Source: Planctomycetota bacterium (GTDB taxonomy: Bacteria; Planctomycetota; UBA1135; GCA-002686595). Taken from it: a stretch of 64,000 nucleotides of DNA. The notes under the pieces were generated by a model. The model had not been told where the DNA came from and did no database searches. It worked only from the letters and a program-made list of their open reading frames with translations. The position numbers were made by a program, and so were the translations under genes. The stretch lies in assembly GCA_016779205.1 (NCBI GenBank), contig JADHOC010000013.1, positions 1-64,000 of the forward strand, read 5' to 3'. Shown here in pieces: positions 35,427-44,697 of the stretch; positions within the stretch are counted from its first letter, which is position 1; every line of letters begins with the position of its first letter.

Positions 35427-38400
35427 TCAGCGCAGGACCGGCGAACTGAAGCTCCGCCGCAGCTCGACCCTTCCGTTCCCCGAGTCCATCGACTCCGATG
35501 CCCGGCCGTCGTAGTTCAGGGTCAGGTTGTCGGTGGCGTGCAGCCCCACGTGGGTGCCGACAAGCGACCCGTTGATCCGCGCCCGCCCGTTGGTGTAGAG
35601 CGAGGACGTCCCGTGCTTGGAGGAGTTGCCAGGCACGAACCCGAGGATCGAGTTGGTCGTGTGCAGGGTCGCATCCACCTTGAAGGTCCTGTCGTCCTCG
35701 AACTGTTTGGCCTTGAGCTCATCCACGATGGTGGCGCGGAGTAGCTCCGGCGTGATCCAGGTGCTCGTCGGGTTGACCGGGAGGACACTCGCGATCGAAT
35801 TGCCCTCGGCGTCGAACAGGATCGAGTCCGAGTCATCGTTCGGATCGGCGATGGTGAGCAGGTCCGTGGACCAGCTATCGCCGCTCGGCGGATCTCCGAT
35901 CCAGGCCCCGGACGTCGGGTCGAAGTGACCCCCCCTGTTGTGGATCGGAATCGACTGGCCCTCATCGATGTTGTAGTACCGCGGCCGATAACCCGGCTCG
36001 TAGGTGGGGTTGGAGATCAGGTTGCTCCAGCCATAGACCGGCTCCTCTCGGGTGAGAGTGCGCCCGGTCGTCACCTCGCGGGTGCGCAGGACCCACTGGC
36101 CACCCGGTCCATCGTCGTCCTTGTCCGACTTGTCGCTCTTCGAGGACTTGTCGCTCTTGTCCGACTTCTCGCTCTTGGCGGACTTGTCGCTCTTGGCGGA
36201 CTTGTCGCTCTTGGCGGACTTCTCGCTCTTGGCGGACTTCTCGCTCTTGGCGGACTTCTCGCTCTTGGCGGACTTCTCGCTCTTGGAGGACTTGTCGCTC
36301 TTGGCGGACTTCTCACTCTTCGAGGACTTGTCGCTCTTGGAGGACTTGCTGCTCTTCGCAGCGTTCTCCCGCGCGGCGGCGCTCTCAGCAGCAGCCCTCT
36401 CGGCTTCTGCCTGCCTGGCGGCCGCGCGCTCTTCAGCAGCCCGTTGAAGAGCTTCCTCTCGCTCGCGAGCGGCCTCTTCCTCAGCCTTCCTTCGAGCGGC
36501 TTCCTCAGCGGCGGCCTTCTCAGCGGCGGCCTTCTCAGCGGCGGCCTTCTCTGCAGCGGCCTTCTCCGCAGCAGCCTTCTCCGCAGCAGCTTTCGAACTC
36601 TTGCTCGACTTGGCGCTCTTCTTGGACTTCGCGCTCTTGTTCGACTTGGCGCTTTTCTTGGACTTGGCGCTCTTGTTCGACTTGGCGCTTTTCTTGGACT
36701 TGGCGCTCTTTGCCTTCTTCTTCTTCTTCTTGGACTTCGCCGTGAGGCTGTTCGTGGTGAACGAGGCGGCCTGCACTCCGACGATGAAGGGGCTCTCGAG
36801 GGGGCTGAGGCCCCGCTCCAGCTGCCCGGCCGGGATCTCGGCGCTCGACTGGCTGTCGGGGACCCACTCGTAGTAGGTCTCGGTGATCACCTCGGGATAC
36901 TCGACGGTCTCCGTGCCGACCTGCGTCCACTCCGAGTCAGGGCCCGGCACCTCGGGCTGGGTCCTGGACCACTCCGAGCGGTTGAAGATTGAGATTTGCT
37001 GCAGCGTCGCGTTGAAGGCGCCGTCGCTACCTCCAGAAATACCCGGCTGGGCCGTCGTCGCATCGTTGGCGCGGAAGTAATCCCCGACCACGATGTTCCC
37101 GCCAGCGGCCAGCGTGAGGAGGTTCTCCGTTCCATCGGCGGCCCGGCCAAACTTGCGCTGGGTCCCCGACTCCTGGTCCGCGTAGACAAGGTCGGAGGCC
37201 ACGAAGACGTTACCGCGGGCCGTGAGGTGGCCGGAGCCCTTGACGTATCCGCTGATGATGACGTCGCCGTCGATCGCGATCGAGCCGTCGAGGAGGATCG
37301 GGTTGTCCTCGGTCCCGCGGAGGTAGACGTTCCCGTCGGTGGAGGACGCCAGCGAGGTGTTGAGCCCATCCCGCATCGCGGCCTGCTCGGCGGGCGTTGA
37401 GACCGACTGGCCAGCGGCGATCACCGAGATCTTGCCGCCGGAGAGCGACCCGCTCGCGGTCGCTGCGGTGACGGCGAACTCCGAGTCGTCCACGACTCGG
37501 TTGCCGCCGAACTCCGGGCGAGCCTCGCCGGTCGCGAAGTCGATACCGCCGTCGTCCGCGATGACCGCGGGGATCTCGTCCGGGAGCTCAGGAGCGCCCG
37601 CGGAGTTGCTCCCGAGGTTGGCGTAGAGGTTGGCGTCCGTTCGGCCGGACTCGAAGGGGCGGATGCTCGAGAGCACGGGATCGCCGAACGCGTCCTCCAT
37701 GATCGCCTCGACCTCGCCGTCCGAGTTGGCGCCGATGGCCTCGAGGTCGTAGGCGGACCACGAGGCAATCGCGCCGCCGGTCACGTCGTGCACGTCCCCG
37801 CTGGAGAGGATCATCCCCGCGACCTGGCTCGCAGCGTCGGTGCGGAGCCCGAGGTTGCCGAGGATGCCCGCCTTGACCGGAGCGAACGTCCCCGTGAGGC
37901 TCGGGCTGGAGTTGTACACCCGCTCGGCGCTGTCCACCGTGGCGTGGCAGAAGAGGCAGGAGGCCTCTTCCGCGAGGATGCCGAAGTCCACTCCGCTCGA
38001 GTCGGGGTTCGAGATGGTGAAGGTCTCCCTCACGGTGCCGTGCCGCTCACGGGACTTCTTGGCGCCCTCGAGCGGGAAGGCGGTCGCATCGACCTCGACC
38101 ACGAGGCTGGTGGCCTGCTCGGTGTCGACGCGGAAGATCTCGGCGCGGTCGATCACGACGTCCTGCATGGTGTCCATGCCGCGCTTGTCCTTGCTCAGCT
38201 CCAGGGAGCTCTTGAGGTCGAGCTTGGTCGGGCTCGCCTCCAGCAGGCGGGAGTCCATCATCCCCTGCTGGTCGAGGTAAGCCTTGAACGACGTGGCGCC
38301 GGCGCCGTCGCCGCTTGTCTTGTTGAAGTCCGCCCAAAGGTCGGCGATCGCGATCGCCGCGGTGTTCTTGGCTGCAGCGCGGGCCCGGAAGGTGTCCAGG

Positions 38401-38555
38401 TCGGTGATGCTGTTCTTGCTCGTCTCGACTGCCGTGCCGACGAACGCAACCATGACCGACATCATCAGGATGGCGATCGGGATGACTGCGAAGAGGGCGG
38501 TCCCCCGTTTCGACGGGGCAGCAGTGGACAGAGAGCGGAGTTGGCGGCGTTTCAT
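35427..38555 (-). CDS. Large pilin/PilX-like surface protein with KS-hexad repeats
   Basis: 1042 residues from the ATG at 38555. The N-terminus (KRGTALFAVIPIAILMMSVMVAFV) is a type IV pilus PilX-like or tight-adherence-type anchor. Residues ~60-600 are a strand-rich exported domain with a bactofilin-like DGSIAIDGDVIISGYVKGSG stretch. A CLFCH motif at residues 200-204 matches the haem-c attachment consensus. From ~605 to ~850 comes a low-complexity insert: Lys-rich tract, a KSAKS(E/D/N) hexad block, an Ala/Glu helical tract, then a second KS block. A conserved ~180-residue domain closes the protein. It is likely cell-surface exposed; function unknown. Confidence 0.6.
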   Translation of the reverse strand: MKRRQLRSLSTAAPSKRGTALFAVIPIAILMMSVMVAFVGTAVETSKNSITDLDTFRARAAAKNTAAIAIADLWADFNKTSGDGAGATSFKAYLDQQGMMDSRLLEASPTKLDLKSSLELSKDKRGMDTMQDVVIDRAEIFRVDTEQATSLVVEVDATAFPLEGAKKSRERHGTVRETFTISNPDSSGVDFGILAEEASCLFCHATVDSAERVYNSSPSLTGTFAPVKAGILGNLGLRTDAASQVAGMILSSGDVHDVTGGAIASWSAYDLEAIGANSDGEVEAIMEDAFGDPVLSSIRPFESGRTDANLYANLGSNSAGAPELPDEIPAVIADDGGIDFATGEARPEFGGNRVVDDSEFAVTAATASGSLSGGKISVIAAGQSVSTPAEQAAMRDGLNTSLASSTDGNVYLRGTEDNPILLDGSIAIDGDVIISGYVKGSGHLTARGNVFVASDLVYADQESGTQRKFGRAADGTENLLTLAAGGNIVVGDYFRANDATTAQPGISGGSDGAFNATLQQISIFNRSEWSRTQPEVPGPDSEWTQVGTETVEYPEVITETYYEWVPDSQSSAEIPAGQLERGLSPLESPFIVGVQAASFTTNSLTAKSKKKKKKAKSAKSKKSAKSNKSAKSKKSAKSNKSAKSKKSAKSSKSSKAAAEKAAAEKAAAEKAAAEKAAAEKAAAEEAARRKAEEEAAREREEALQRAAEERAAARQAEAERAAAESAAARENAAKSSKSSKSDKSSKSEKSAKSDKSSKSEKSAKSEKSAKSEKSAKSEKSAKSDKSAKSDKSAKSEKSDKSDKSSKSDKSDKDDDGPGGQWVLRTREVTTGRTLTREEPVYGWSNLISNPTYEPGYRPRYYNIDEGQSIPIHNRGGHFDPTSGAWIGDPPSGDSWSTDLLTIADPNDDSDSILFDAEGNSIASVLPVNPTSTWITPELLRATIVDELKAKQFEDDRTFKVDATLHTTNSILGFVPGNSSKHGTSSLYTNGRARINGSLVGTHVGLHATDNLTLNYDGRASESMDSGNGRVELRRSFSSPVLR
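36112..36360 (-). repeat. KS-hexad coding repeat block (distal)
   Basis: About 250 bp made of an 18-bp unit (GCGGACTTCTCGCTCTTG on the plus strand and variants) coding K-S-A-K-S-E/D hexads inside the pilin-like gene. Unit-to-unit changes are mostly at third positions or E/D swaps, so it has diverged slowly under coding constraint. Confidence 0.85.
36597..36735 (-). repeat. KS-hexad coding repeat block (proximal)
   Basis: A second K-S-A-K-S-N/K hexad block with a poly-Lys start in the same gene. The ~235-bp Ala/Glu-rich helical segment (36361-36596, AAAEKAAAEKAA-type) lies between the two blocks. Confidence 0.8.
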
Positions 38556-38837
38556 GGGCAGCAGGTTGGCGTGGCGTTGCCGGATGCCGCGGAACTCCGC
38601 GGCCAGTCCGTCATCGGCATCCGCATTCCCCACACTGTGGCCCAGGGGCCCCGCGTCCTTGATCGGGACGAGGCCGGGCGGGAACCGATCCGATGTGGGC
38701 CTAACAGCGGGACCGAGCCGGCCTGCGGCCTGGAAAGGATTTCCGAGGTCGTGGGGAGGACCCTGGGGGGCCGATTCAGGGCGAGTGTTTAGCTCGGGGC
38801 TTACGCGAAAGCGCGCCGGGCCCCTCAGGGGGCCTGC

Positions 38838-40016
38838 TTACTGGTCGCCGCCGTCGGCCTGAAGGGCCCGACGGAGCACGTCCCCGAGGTTGGTCGAGGC
38901 GCCGCTGGCGGCGTTGCCGTCCGGCCCGCTCTCGGGGAGGAGGTCCTTCAGGGCAGGCAGGGTCCGGATCGTGCCGAAGTCGGCGATGCACTCGGCCTCG
39001 TCCGGTGCGATCGGCTGCCCGGTGGCGTGCAGGAGCGAGAAGGCCAGGCGCTCATCGTCCGGGTTCATCTCGAGGATCCGGGCGGAGAGCCTGTCCCCCC
39101 TTGAGATCCCCGCTGGCGGACAGCGGTCGCCGCACTCGGACATGGGCAGGACGCCCTCGGCTCCGGCGAAGAGCCTCGCGACGGCACCGAAGCGGCCGAC
39201 CCGGGTGATCTCCACGGAGACGATCTGCCCCTCCCAGTGCTCTCGCTCCAGCCTGACCCAGGGGCTCTCGAGCAGCTGCTTGAAGCCCAGCCCGATGCGC
39301 TTGCCTCCGGCGCGCACATAGAGCACCCGGGCGTCGACGACCTCACCCAGCCGGACCACCTCCCCCGGGTGCTCGACTCGGTCTGCCGAGAGGTTGGTGA
39401 TGTGGCAGAGCCCCTCCCTCCCTCGACCGAGGCGGATAAAGACGCCGTAGGGCTCTATCCGGGTCACCCGGCCCTGAACCGTCTGCCCGGGGACCACGGC
39501 GCCGGGAGCGGCGCCGGCCTTCTGGAGCTTGAGCACGGCCTTTCGAGAGACGATGGCCCGCTGCTTGTCCGCGTCCACCTCCAGCACCTCCACGACGATG
39601 GAGCGGCCGAGCAGGGCGCCGCGTTCGCGTGGCTTCCGTACCCCGGAGAGCGAGTAGGGCATGTAGGCGTAGACCGGACCGATCTTCAGCTGGTACCCGT
39701 CGTGGGTCTTGGTGAGGACCCGCGCCGTGGTCAGGCTGCCCACCTCCAGCTCCTCCCACTCCGCGAGGGCGCGCTCGCTGTGCAGGTTGAGCATCCAGAG
39801 CTCGTCCTCGCGACCCTTCAGGGTGAACTGATGGACCTCCCCGACCTTCGGCCGGCCCTCGAAGGCCCCGAGGGAGATCACGCCCTGCTTCCGCGGCCCG
39901 AGCTCGACGAAGACGTCGGTCCCGTGCACCCCGACGACGGTGCCGTCGACGAGCTCGAGGGTGTGGGCACCCCGCTCAGGCTCTTCTCGCCGGCGGGTCG
40001 GGTGAAAGCGGGACAT
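38838..40016 (-). CDS. S1 RNA-binding domain protein (multi-S1, ribosomal S1-like)
   Basis: 392 residues from the ATG at 40016. Four S1/OB repeats can be traced: VVGVHGTDVFVELGPRKQGVIS, a divergent second one (VLTKTHDGYQLKIGPVYAYMP), VQGRVTRIEPYGVFIRLGRGREGL and VSVEITRVGRFGAVARLFAGAEGVLP. Typical S1 landmarks (VxGxVxxIxxYGVFVxLxxGxxGL) are clearest in the third. It resembles the 4-repeat short form of ribosomal protein S1 found outside Proteobacteria and probably aids mRNA binding. It lies 18 bp after the SDR gene on the same strand. Confidence 0.8.
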   Translation of the reverse strand: MSRFHPTRRREEPERGAHTLELVDGTVVGVHGTDVFVELGPRKQGVISLGAFEGRPKVGEVHQFTLKGREDELWMLNLHSERALAEWEELEVGSLTTARVLTKTHDGYQLKIGPVYAYMPYSLSGVRKPRERGALLGRSIVVEVLEVDADKQRAIVSRKAVLKLQKAGAAPGAVVPGQTVQGRVTRIEPYGVFIRLGRGREGLCHITNLSADRVEHPGEVVRLGEVVDARVLYVRAGGKRIGLGFKQLLESPWVRLEREHWEGQIVSVEITRVGRFGAVARLFAGAEGVLPMSECGDRCPPAGISRGDRLSARILEMNPDDERLAFSLLHATGQPIAPDEAECIADFGTIRTLPALKDLLPESGPDGNAASGASTNLGDVLRRALQADGGDQ

Positions 40017-40033
40017 GGTGGGGGGAGGGGAGC

Positions 40034-40807
40034 TCAGTGCCTCGGGGTGTCGCGGCGGGACTCGGGCGTCCACCGCTCCCTCTCATAGACCCCGACCCGG
40101 CGAAGTTCGTCACTCTCCACGATCCGATTGATGGTCATGTAGTGGAAGCCGCTGCGGACCATCCCCTCCGCGGCCTCGGCCGCGTCCATCGAGGAGAGCC
40201 GATCCCGGAGCCGGGTGAGGCCGACCGCTCCGAGGGCGGCGAGGAGGGGGTCTGCGACAGTTCGTGCCACGGTCTCCAGCGGTCTCGCTTCACCGCGGTC
40301 CGGGCCGCCGAGCAACGGCGCGCGGCAGATCGTGAAGGGCAGCCCGCTGGACCGCACCGCCTCCTCCGCCCGCCACCGCGCGTTGAGATACGCGCCTCTC
40401 GCCCTCGGGGAGGCGCCGATGGCCGAGAGGTACACGATGCGAGGGGGCGGGGAGACGGCACCCGCGGCGGCGAGGACGAGCTCCGTGAGGCCCAGGTCGA
40501 TGGCCTCGTACGGGGACTCCAGGCCCTCCCTGCGAGCGCGGTGTGCGGTGGTCCCGTGGCAGATGAAGAGGTGGCTCGGACTGCAGGCCTCGAGGGTCGT
40601 CCTGAGCTGCTCGGCCTCCAGGGGTGTGCGGTCCACGTGCACGCGGTCGCTCGCCATCGCCTCCAGCGCCGCCGCGCGTTCGGAGCCCGGACGGGCGTGG
40701 GCGGTCACCCGGGCGACGTCCTCGGTTCGGGCGGCCACCTCGACCACCGCCCGGCCCACATAGCCGGTGGCACCGAAGACGAAGACGACGGGGTCAGGCG
40801 GCTCCAT
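40034..40807 (-). CDS. NAD(P)-binding NmrA/SDR-like protein
   Basis: 257 residues. An N-terminal Rossmann site VVFVFGATGYVGRAVVEV (GATGxxG) is followed by ICHGTTAHRARR and YLSAIGASPRARGAYLNARWRAEEAVRSSGLPFTICR. This is the pattern of atypical SDRs such as NDUFA9/NmrA-type proteins that bind NAD(P) but lack the YxxxK catalytic pair. The last 60 residues show no known motif. It is divergent from the DUF445 gene by about 50 bp and precedes the S1 gene. Substrate unknown. Confidence 0.75.
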   Translation of the reverse strand: MEPPDPVVFVFGATGYVGRAVVEVAARTEDVARVTAHARPGSERAAALEAMASDRVHVDRTPLEAEQLRTTLEACSPSHLFICHGTTAHRARREGLESPYEAIDLGLTELVLAAAGAVSPPPRIVYLSAIGASPRARGAYLNARWRAEEAVRSSGLPFTICRAPLLGGPDRGEARPLETVARTVADPLLAALGAVGLTRLRDRLSSMDAAEAAEGMVRSGFHYMTINRIVESDELRRVGVYERERWTPESRRDTPRH

Positions 40808-40855
40808 GGGGGGATCCTATCACCGCGGCGGCCCCGTCGAAGTAGTCTGGTCGCC

Positions 40856-41464
40856 ATGCCCGACGGACTCCTCCCCTGGTTGCTCCTTCCCCTGGTGGGA
40901 GCGTTGATTGGATATGGCACCAACCGCCTCGCGGTGGGCATGATCTTCCGCCCGATCGAGCCGCGGAGGATCCTGGGCTTCACCTTTCAGGGGCTCGTGG
41001 GGAGGCGGCAACCGGAGCTCGCGAGGAGTATAGGCAACGTCGTGGGGGACCACCTCCTGCAGCCGGAGGATCTGGAGGGGGTCCTGGAGACCATCGACCT
41101 CGAGCCGATGGTGGAGCAGGCCTTCGCCGCGGGGCTCGAGCCGAAGCTGGCCGAGTTCAGGCGCATGCCGCTGGTCGGGGCGCTGCTCACCGACGAGCGC
41201 GTAGGAGATCTGCGGGCGCAGGCGGTGAAGGGCGTGATGGAGCAGCGCGAGGTGCTCGTGGCGGGATTCCAGGAGGCGCTGGACGAGGGCCTCGATGTCC
41301 ACCGGATCGTCGAGGAGAAGGTGGCGTCGTTCCCCATCGCGCGGCTAGAGGAGCTCATCGTCGAGGTGGCGGCGAAGGAGCTTCGCGCCATCGAGGTCCT
41401 CGGCGGGGTGCTCGGAGGCCTCATCGGGCTGATCCAGGCCGGGCTCCTCGCCTGGCTCGGCTGA
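40856..41464 (+). CDS. DUF445 family membrane protein
   Basis: A 202-residue protein with one N-terminal membrane helix (LLPWLLLPLVGALIGYGTN) running into KMIFRPIEP-like AVGMIFRPIEPRRI, the family hallmark (N-x-x-A-x-x-x-I/M-F-R-P). A ~150-residue helical domain follows (QGLVGRRQPELARSIGNVVG) and a C-terminal hydrophobic helix (VLGGVLGGLIGLIQAGLLAW). DUF445/YtwI proteins are membrane-anchored and of unknown role. It is convergent with the channel gene. Confidence 0.88.
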   Translation: MPDGLLPWLLLPLVGALIGYGTNRLAVGMIFRPIEPRRILGFTFQGLVGRRQPELARSIGNVVGDHLLQPEDLEGVLETIDLEPMVEQAFAAGLEPKLAEFRRMPLVGALLTDERVGDLRAQAVKGVMEQREVLVAGFQEALDEGLDVHRIVEEKVASFPIARLEELIVEVAAKELRAIEVLGGVLGGLIGLIQAGLLAWLG

Positions 41465-41480
41465 GGGCGGCGCGCGCCGC

Positions 41481-42308
41481 TCAGTCCTCCAGGCCGGCGC
41501 CGCACTCGCAGCAGAACTTCGCGCCGAGGGTGTGGTTCTCCGAGCCGCACTCCGCGCACGCCTGGCCGCCCACCGGGGCCCGCCGCGGCGCCCGGGCGAT
41601 CTCGGCGCTGACGATGCCGGTGGGCACTGCGATGACCCCGTAGCCCATCACCATGATGATGGAGGCGAAGAACTTGCCGAGGGGAGTGGCCGGCGAGATG
41701 TCGCCGTAACCCACGGTCGTGAGGGTCACGATGGCCCAGTACACCGACTCCGGGATGTTGGCGAACCCGTTCTCCGGGCCCTCGATCAGGTACAGCAGCG
41801 AGCCCGAGATCGTGGTCATGGAGAGGACCGCGATGACGAAGACCGTGATCTTGGGGAGGCTCGCCCGCAGCGCAGTGCGCAGGTCCTCGGCCTGGTGGAC
41901 GAACTGGGCGAGCTTCAGGACCCTGAAGATTCGCAGCAGGCGGAGGGTTCGCACCACCACGAGTGCCTGCGTCCCGGGCACGAAGGCGGCGATGTAGGTC
42001 GGGAGGATCGCCAGCAGATCCACGACGCCGAAGAAGCTCCGCGCGTAGACCATGGGGCGCGGGTGGCAGTACAGGCGGAGCCCGTACTCGGCGGTGAACG
42101 CGACGGTGAGCGACCACTCCAGCGTCCTGAGCAGCGCCCCGTGGGAGTCGGCGAAGCGGGGTACGCTCTCGACCATCACGAGGGCGATGCTCGTCAGGAT
42201 GGCGACGAGCAGGACCACGTCAAAGATGAAGCCGGGGCGGGTCTCGTGCTCGAAGATCGTCGAGTAGAGCGCGCGGCTTCCGGGCCGGTCCTTCCCAGCA
42301 GAACTCAT
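41481..42308 (-). CDS. Voltage-gated-type ion channel with C-terminal zinc ribbon
   Basis: 275 residues from the ATG at 42308. Six hydrophobic segments are visible. S4 (residues 116-138, VVVRTLRLLRIFRVLKLAQF) has the Arg-every-third-residue voltage sensor, and the pore loop reads TLTTVGYGDISP with the K+ selectivity filter TVGYGD at 198-203. The last 25 residues add CAECG and CCECG, a CxxC-x11-CxxC zinc ribbon not normally part of Kv channels. It probably conducts K+. The gene is convergent with DUF445 and has its own upstream gap. Confidence 0.88.
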   Translation of the reverse strand: MSSAGKDRPGSRALYSTIFEHETRPGFIFDVVLLVAILTSIALVMVESVPRFADSHGALLRTLEWSLTVAFTAEYGLRLYCHPRPMVYARSFFGVVDLLAILPTYIAAFVPGTQALVVVRTLRLLRIFRVLKLAQFVHQAEDLRTALRASLPKITVFVIAVLSMTTISGSLLYLIEGPENGFANIPESVYWAIVTLTTVGYGDISPATPLGKFFASIIMVMGYGVIAVPTGIVSAEIARAPRRAPVGGQACAECGSENHTLGAKFCCECGAGLED

Positions 42309-42395
42309 GGGGACACTATGGGGGCGGGAGGGGCCGCCGTCCACGCTTCCCGCGGTCCCCCGTGGGGAGGACACCACGGGCGCATGGAGACGGGG

Positions 42396-43187
42396 TCAGG
42401 CCCCGCGCCGACGCTGAAGCTCCAGCAGCGCTCCGGCCTTCCGTCGGCGCTCGACGTACTTGAGGTACTCGGTCCGGCGCTCGGTCATCGGGCAGGGGGC
42501 GCTGAGGTCGAACTCCACACCGAGGTGGACGTCCTCGCCGTGCCGGTATCCGTGCTTGACCACGCCGGGTACCTCGATCTCCTCCGACGTGCCGGGGAGG
42601 CTGATGTAGGCCTTGATGCGCTCCCCCAGGTGGAAGACGGCGGCCTGTACCAACGGCGCCCTCGTGCAGATGCCCGTGGAGGAGAGGTCGCTGGCGAGGC
42701 CCCGGACCCGGTGCGGGCCGTAGGCGAGCCGGACCCCGACGCGGTCATCTTCCGCAGGAACCACGCGGTCCGAACCGCGGCGGTTGAAGTACCTCCCGAG
42801 GGCGTTGTCGAGCTGAGCGTAGAGCTCCCCGAGGCGAGTGAACTCGAGCTCGAGCATCACCCGATCGTCGCTCCAGTGATTGAGCTGGGTCATCTGGGCG
42901 TTGGCCCTGACGTTCCAGCTGCCGCTCGTGTGCTCGATGTCCAGCGCGACAGGCGCGTCGCTGAGCTCCGAGGGGGCGAACTGGAAGGGGACGAGGACGC
43001 GAGCTCCGCGGATGTTCATGTCGAAGAGCTCGACACGCTCAGGAGCCCCGCCATTGATCGAGGCGAGGATCACGATCTCCTGGGCGATCTCACTGGGCCC
43101 GTCGTCGTGGTCAGCGACCGTCCCGTCCGGGGTCGTGTGGTCCGCGGCGGGCTTGGGGCGGAAGAATCGAAGGAGGTTGAACCGCAT
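42396..43187 (-). CDS. PilZ-domain protein, possibly with an N-terminal YcgR-like domain
   Basis: 263 residues. The C-terminal half has the PilZ pattern NRRGSDRVVPAEDDRVGVRL (RRxxDR, residues ~134-153) and ASDLSSTGICTRAPL (D-x-S-x-x-G, ~165). The N-terminal half (EIVILASINGGAPERVELFD, then VLVPFQFAPSEL) is a second beta-barrel of YcgR-N type. It would bind c-di-GMP and regulate an unidentified target, typically motility, exopolysaccharide or secretion. The short N-terminal basic patch may tether it. It lies on the minus strand 68 bp after the ASST-like gene. Confidence 0.72.
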   Translation of the reverse strand: MRFNLLRFFRPKPAADHTTPDGTVADHDDGPSEIAQEIVILASINGGAPERVELFDMNIRGARVLVPFQFAPSELSDAPVALDIEHTSGSWNVRANAQMTQLNHWSDDRVMLELEFTRLGELYAQLDNALGRYFNRRGSDRVVPAEDDRVGVRLAYGPHRVRGLASDLSSTGICTRAPLVQAAVFHLGERIKAYISLPGTSEEIEVPGVVKHGYRHGEDVHLGVEFDLSAPCPMTERRTEYLKYVERRRKAGALLELQRRRGA

Positions 43188-43254
43188 TGGGGGAGCGTTG
43201 AAGCGGAAGAGGTAGGCCTCAGTACCTGTCCTCGACCCCCGGCACGGTCGCGGT

Positions 43255-44559
43255 TTAGCGAACTGCTGGCTGTGATCCCCCGGAGACCTCCTCCGGTCTC
43301 ATGTCGAGAAGGACGGCGACCAGGTCCTCGTGCGGGATCCGGAACGGGGTCCGGAACTCCCAGAGGAGGCGCCCGGACCGATCGATCTGCAAGGCGCGGC
43401 CTGCCGTGCTCTCGACCACCAGCAGCCGGCCCTCCGGCAGCGGCAGGACGGCGCCACAGACCGGTGAGAAGAACGGATCCTCCTCGGTCCCGCGGAAGAG
43501 GACCTGGGCGGTCCGGTCGATGGGACTGATCGAGAGGACCTGAGAGGCGGGGGAGGGGGAGGAGGAGGCGCCGAAGTTGTCGAAGAGCAGGGTCCCGCCA
43601 CCGACGGGGTCGAGCTGGGGGTCGTGGGCGCCCACGAAGGGCCCGAGCCAGAGCTGGTCGACCCTCCCGAGATCCCGCGCGAGATTCAGGAAGCCGCCCA
43701 CTTCCCGAAGGAAGACGGTGGGGACGCCCCGCGACGGGTCGAGCCGGGCCAGGCCGTTGGCGTGGAGCGGGTCCAGGGCGTCGCGTAGCTCTCCGTCGCG
43801 CTGGTCGTCCCCGATCTCCACGACCCGCGCACGCTTGATGGCCTCCTGATAGACCTCGTCCCAGCGGGCGTCGCCGCGCAGCTCCGAGAGCGAGGCGCGC
43901 TCCAGCACCCGACCGTCGTCGAGCGAGACTCGGACGAGGCCGTCTCGGGTGACCGGGGTCTCCGCGCCGCCCAGCCAGCCCCGCTCCCGTGGGGTCGGCG
44001 CGGTGACGGTCCGGTCGAGCACCCACGCCTCATCCCCATCCACGAGCAGGTCGTGATGGGCGCCTGGGACGGAGCGCCATCGGATCGTGGAGTCCGGGGC
44101 GAGTCGCATCAGGCAGAGCCCCTCGTGGATCACGAGGAGGTCACCGCCGGGGAGCTCCTGGATTCGTCGCCAGGCGTGCTGGGTGGGGTGCTGAATCCGG
44201 GGGCCCTCCGATGCCGCGTTGGGGGACTCCGCGAGGGACCAGCGGCGCTCGATGGTCCCGTCCGGCAGGAGGGCGAAGGCCGCCGGTTCGTGGCCGGAGG
44301 AGAAGAGGAAGGGCTCGAGGTACGCGGCGTCAGGGTCGTGGACCCGGAGTCCGGACCAGCGCTCCTCGGCGGGCTCGTACCCCGCGGCGTAGCCGAGGGT
44401 GCCCACGGCCTCGCGGATCTTGGCTCCGCGCTCTGCGAACCAGAAGCCCTTCGCCGAGGAGGGGGGAGCCTCCGAAGGCGGCGCGCAGCTGATGGGGGCG
44501 GCCACGCAGGCGAGGCCCAAGGCCGAGAGCAGTCGGGGGAGGCGTCCGGGTGAGCGCAT
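43255..44559 (-). CDS. Arylsulfotransferase-like lipoprotein (ASST family)
   Basis: 434 residues with a lipoprotein signal (CVAAPISC, Cys25). The rest is a beta-propeller-like repeat set of the ASST family: PAAFALLPDGTIERRW, LPGGDLLVIHEGLCLMRL, VPGAHHDLLVDGDEAWVLDR (the motif with the conserved HHD), LDPLHANGLARLD and a late LLVVESTAGRALQID. ASST enzymes move sulfate between phenolic compounds, but many homologues only keep the fold. The two key active-site His are not all assignable by eye. It is divergent from the G3E GTPase gene. Confidence 0.6.
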   Translation of the reverse strand: MRSPGRLPRLLSALGLACVAAPISCAPPSEAPPSSAKGFWFAERGAKIREAVGTLGYAAGYEPAEERWSGLRVHDPDAAYLEPFLFSSGHEPAAFALLPDGTIERRWSLAESPNAASEGPRIQHPTQHAWRRIQELPGGDLLVIHEGLCLMRLAPDSTIRWRSVPGAHHDLLVDGDEAWVLDRTVTAPTPRERGWLGGAETPVTRDGLVRVSLDDGRVLERASLSELRGDARWDEVYQEAIKRARVVEIGDDQRDGELRDALDPLHANGLARLDPSRGVPTVFLREVGGFLNLARDLGRVDQLWLGPFVGAHDPQLDPVGGGTLLFDNFGASSSPSPASQVLSISPIDRTAQVLFRGTEEDPFFSPVCGAVLPLPEGRLLVVESTAGRALQIDRSGRLLWEFRTPFRIPHEDLVAVLLDMRPEEVSGGSQPAVR

Positions 44560-44697
44560 GGGGGGGCGCGGGTCGAGGGCGTGCGCCGTGCATGAGGATG
44601 CCATGGGCGGAGCGCGGGAGGGACCGAAAGCGGCCCGGGAGCGTTCATTCCAGGCGCGACGGTTGACGGAGGCCGAGCGGAGTCACGTCATGGGTCC

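Noticed and set aside
36112..36735. Repeat blocks as a CRISPR-like array
   Set aside because: The 18-bp units are contiguous, have no spacers and keep a protein frame, so they are coding repeats.
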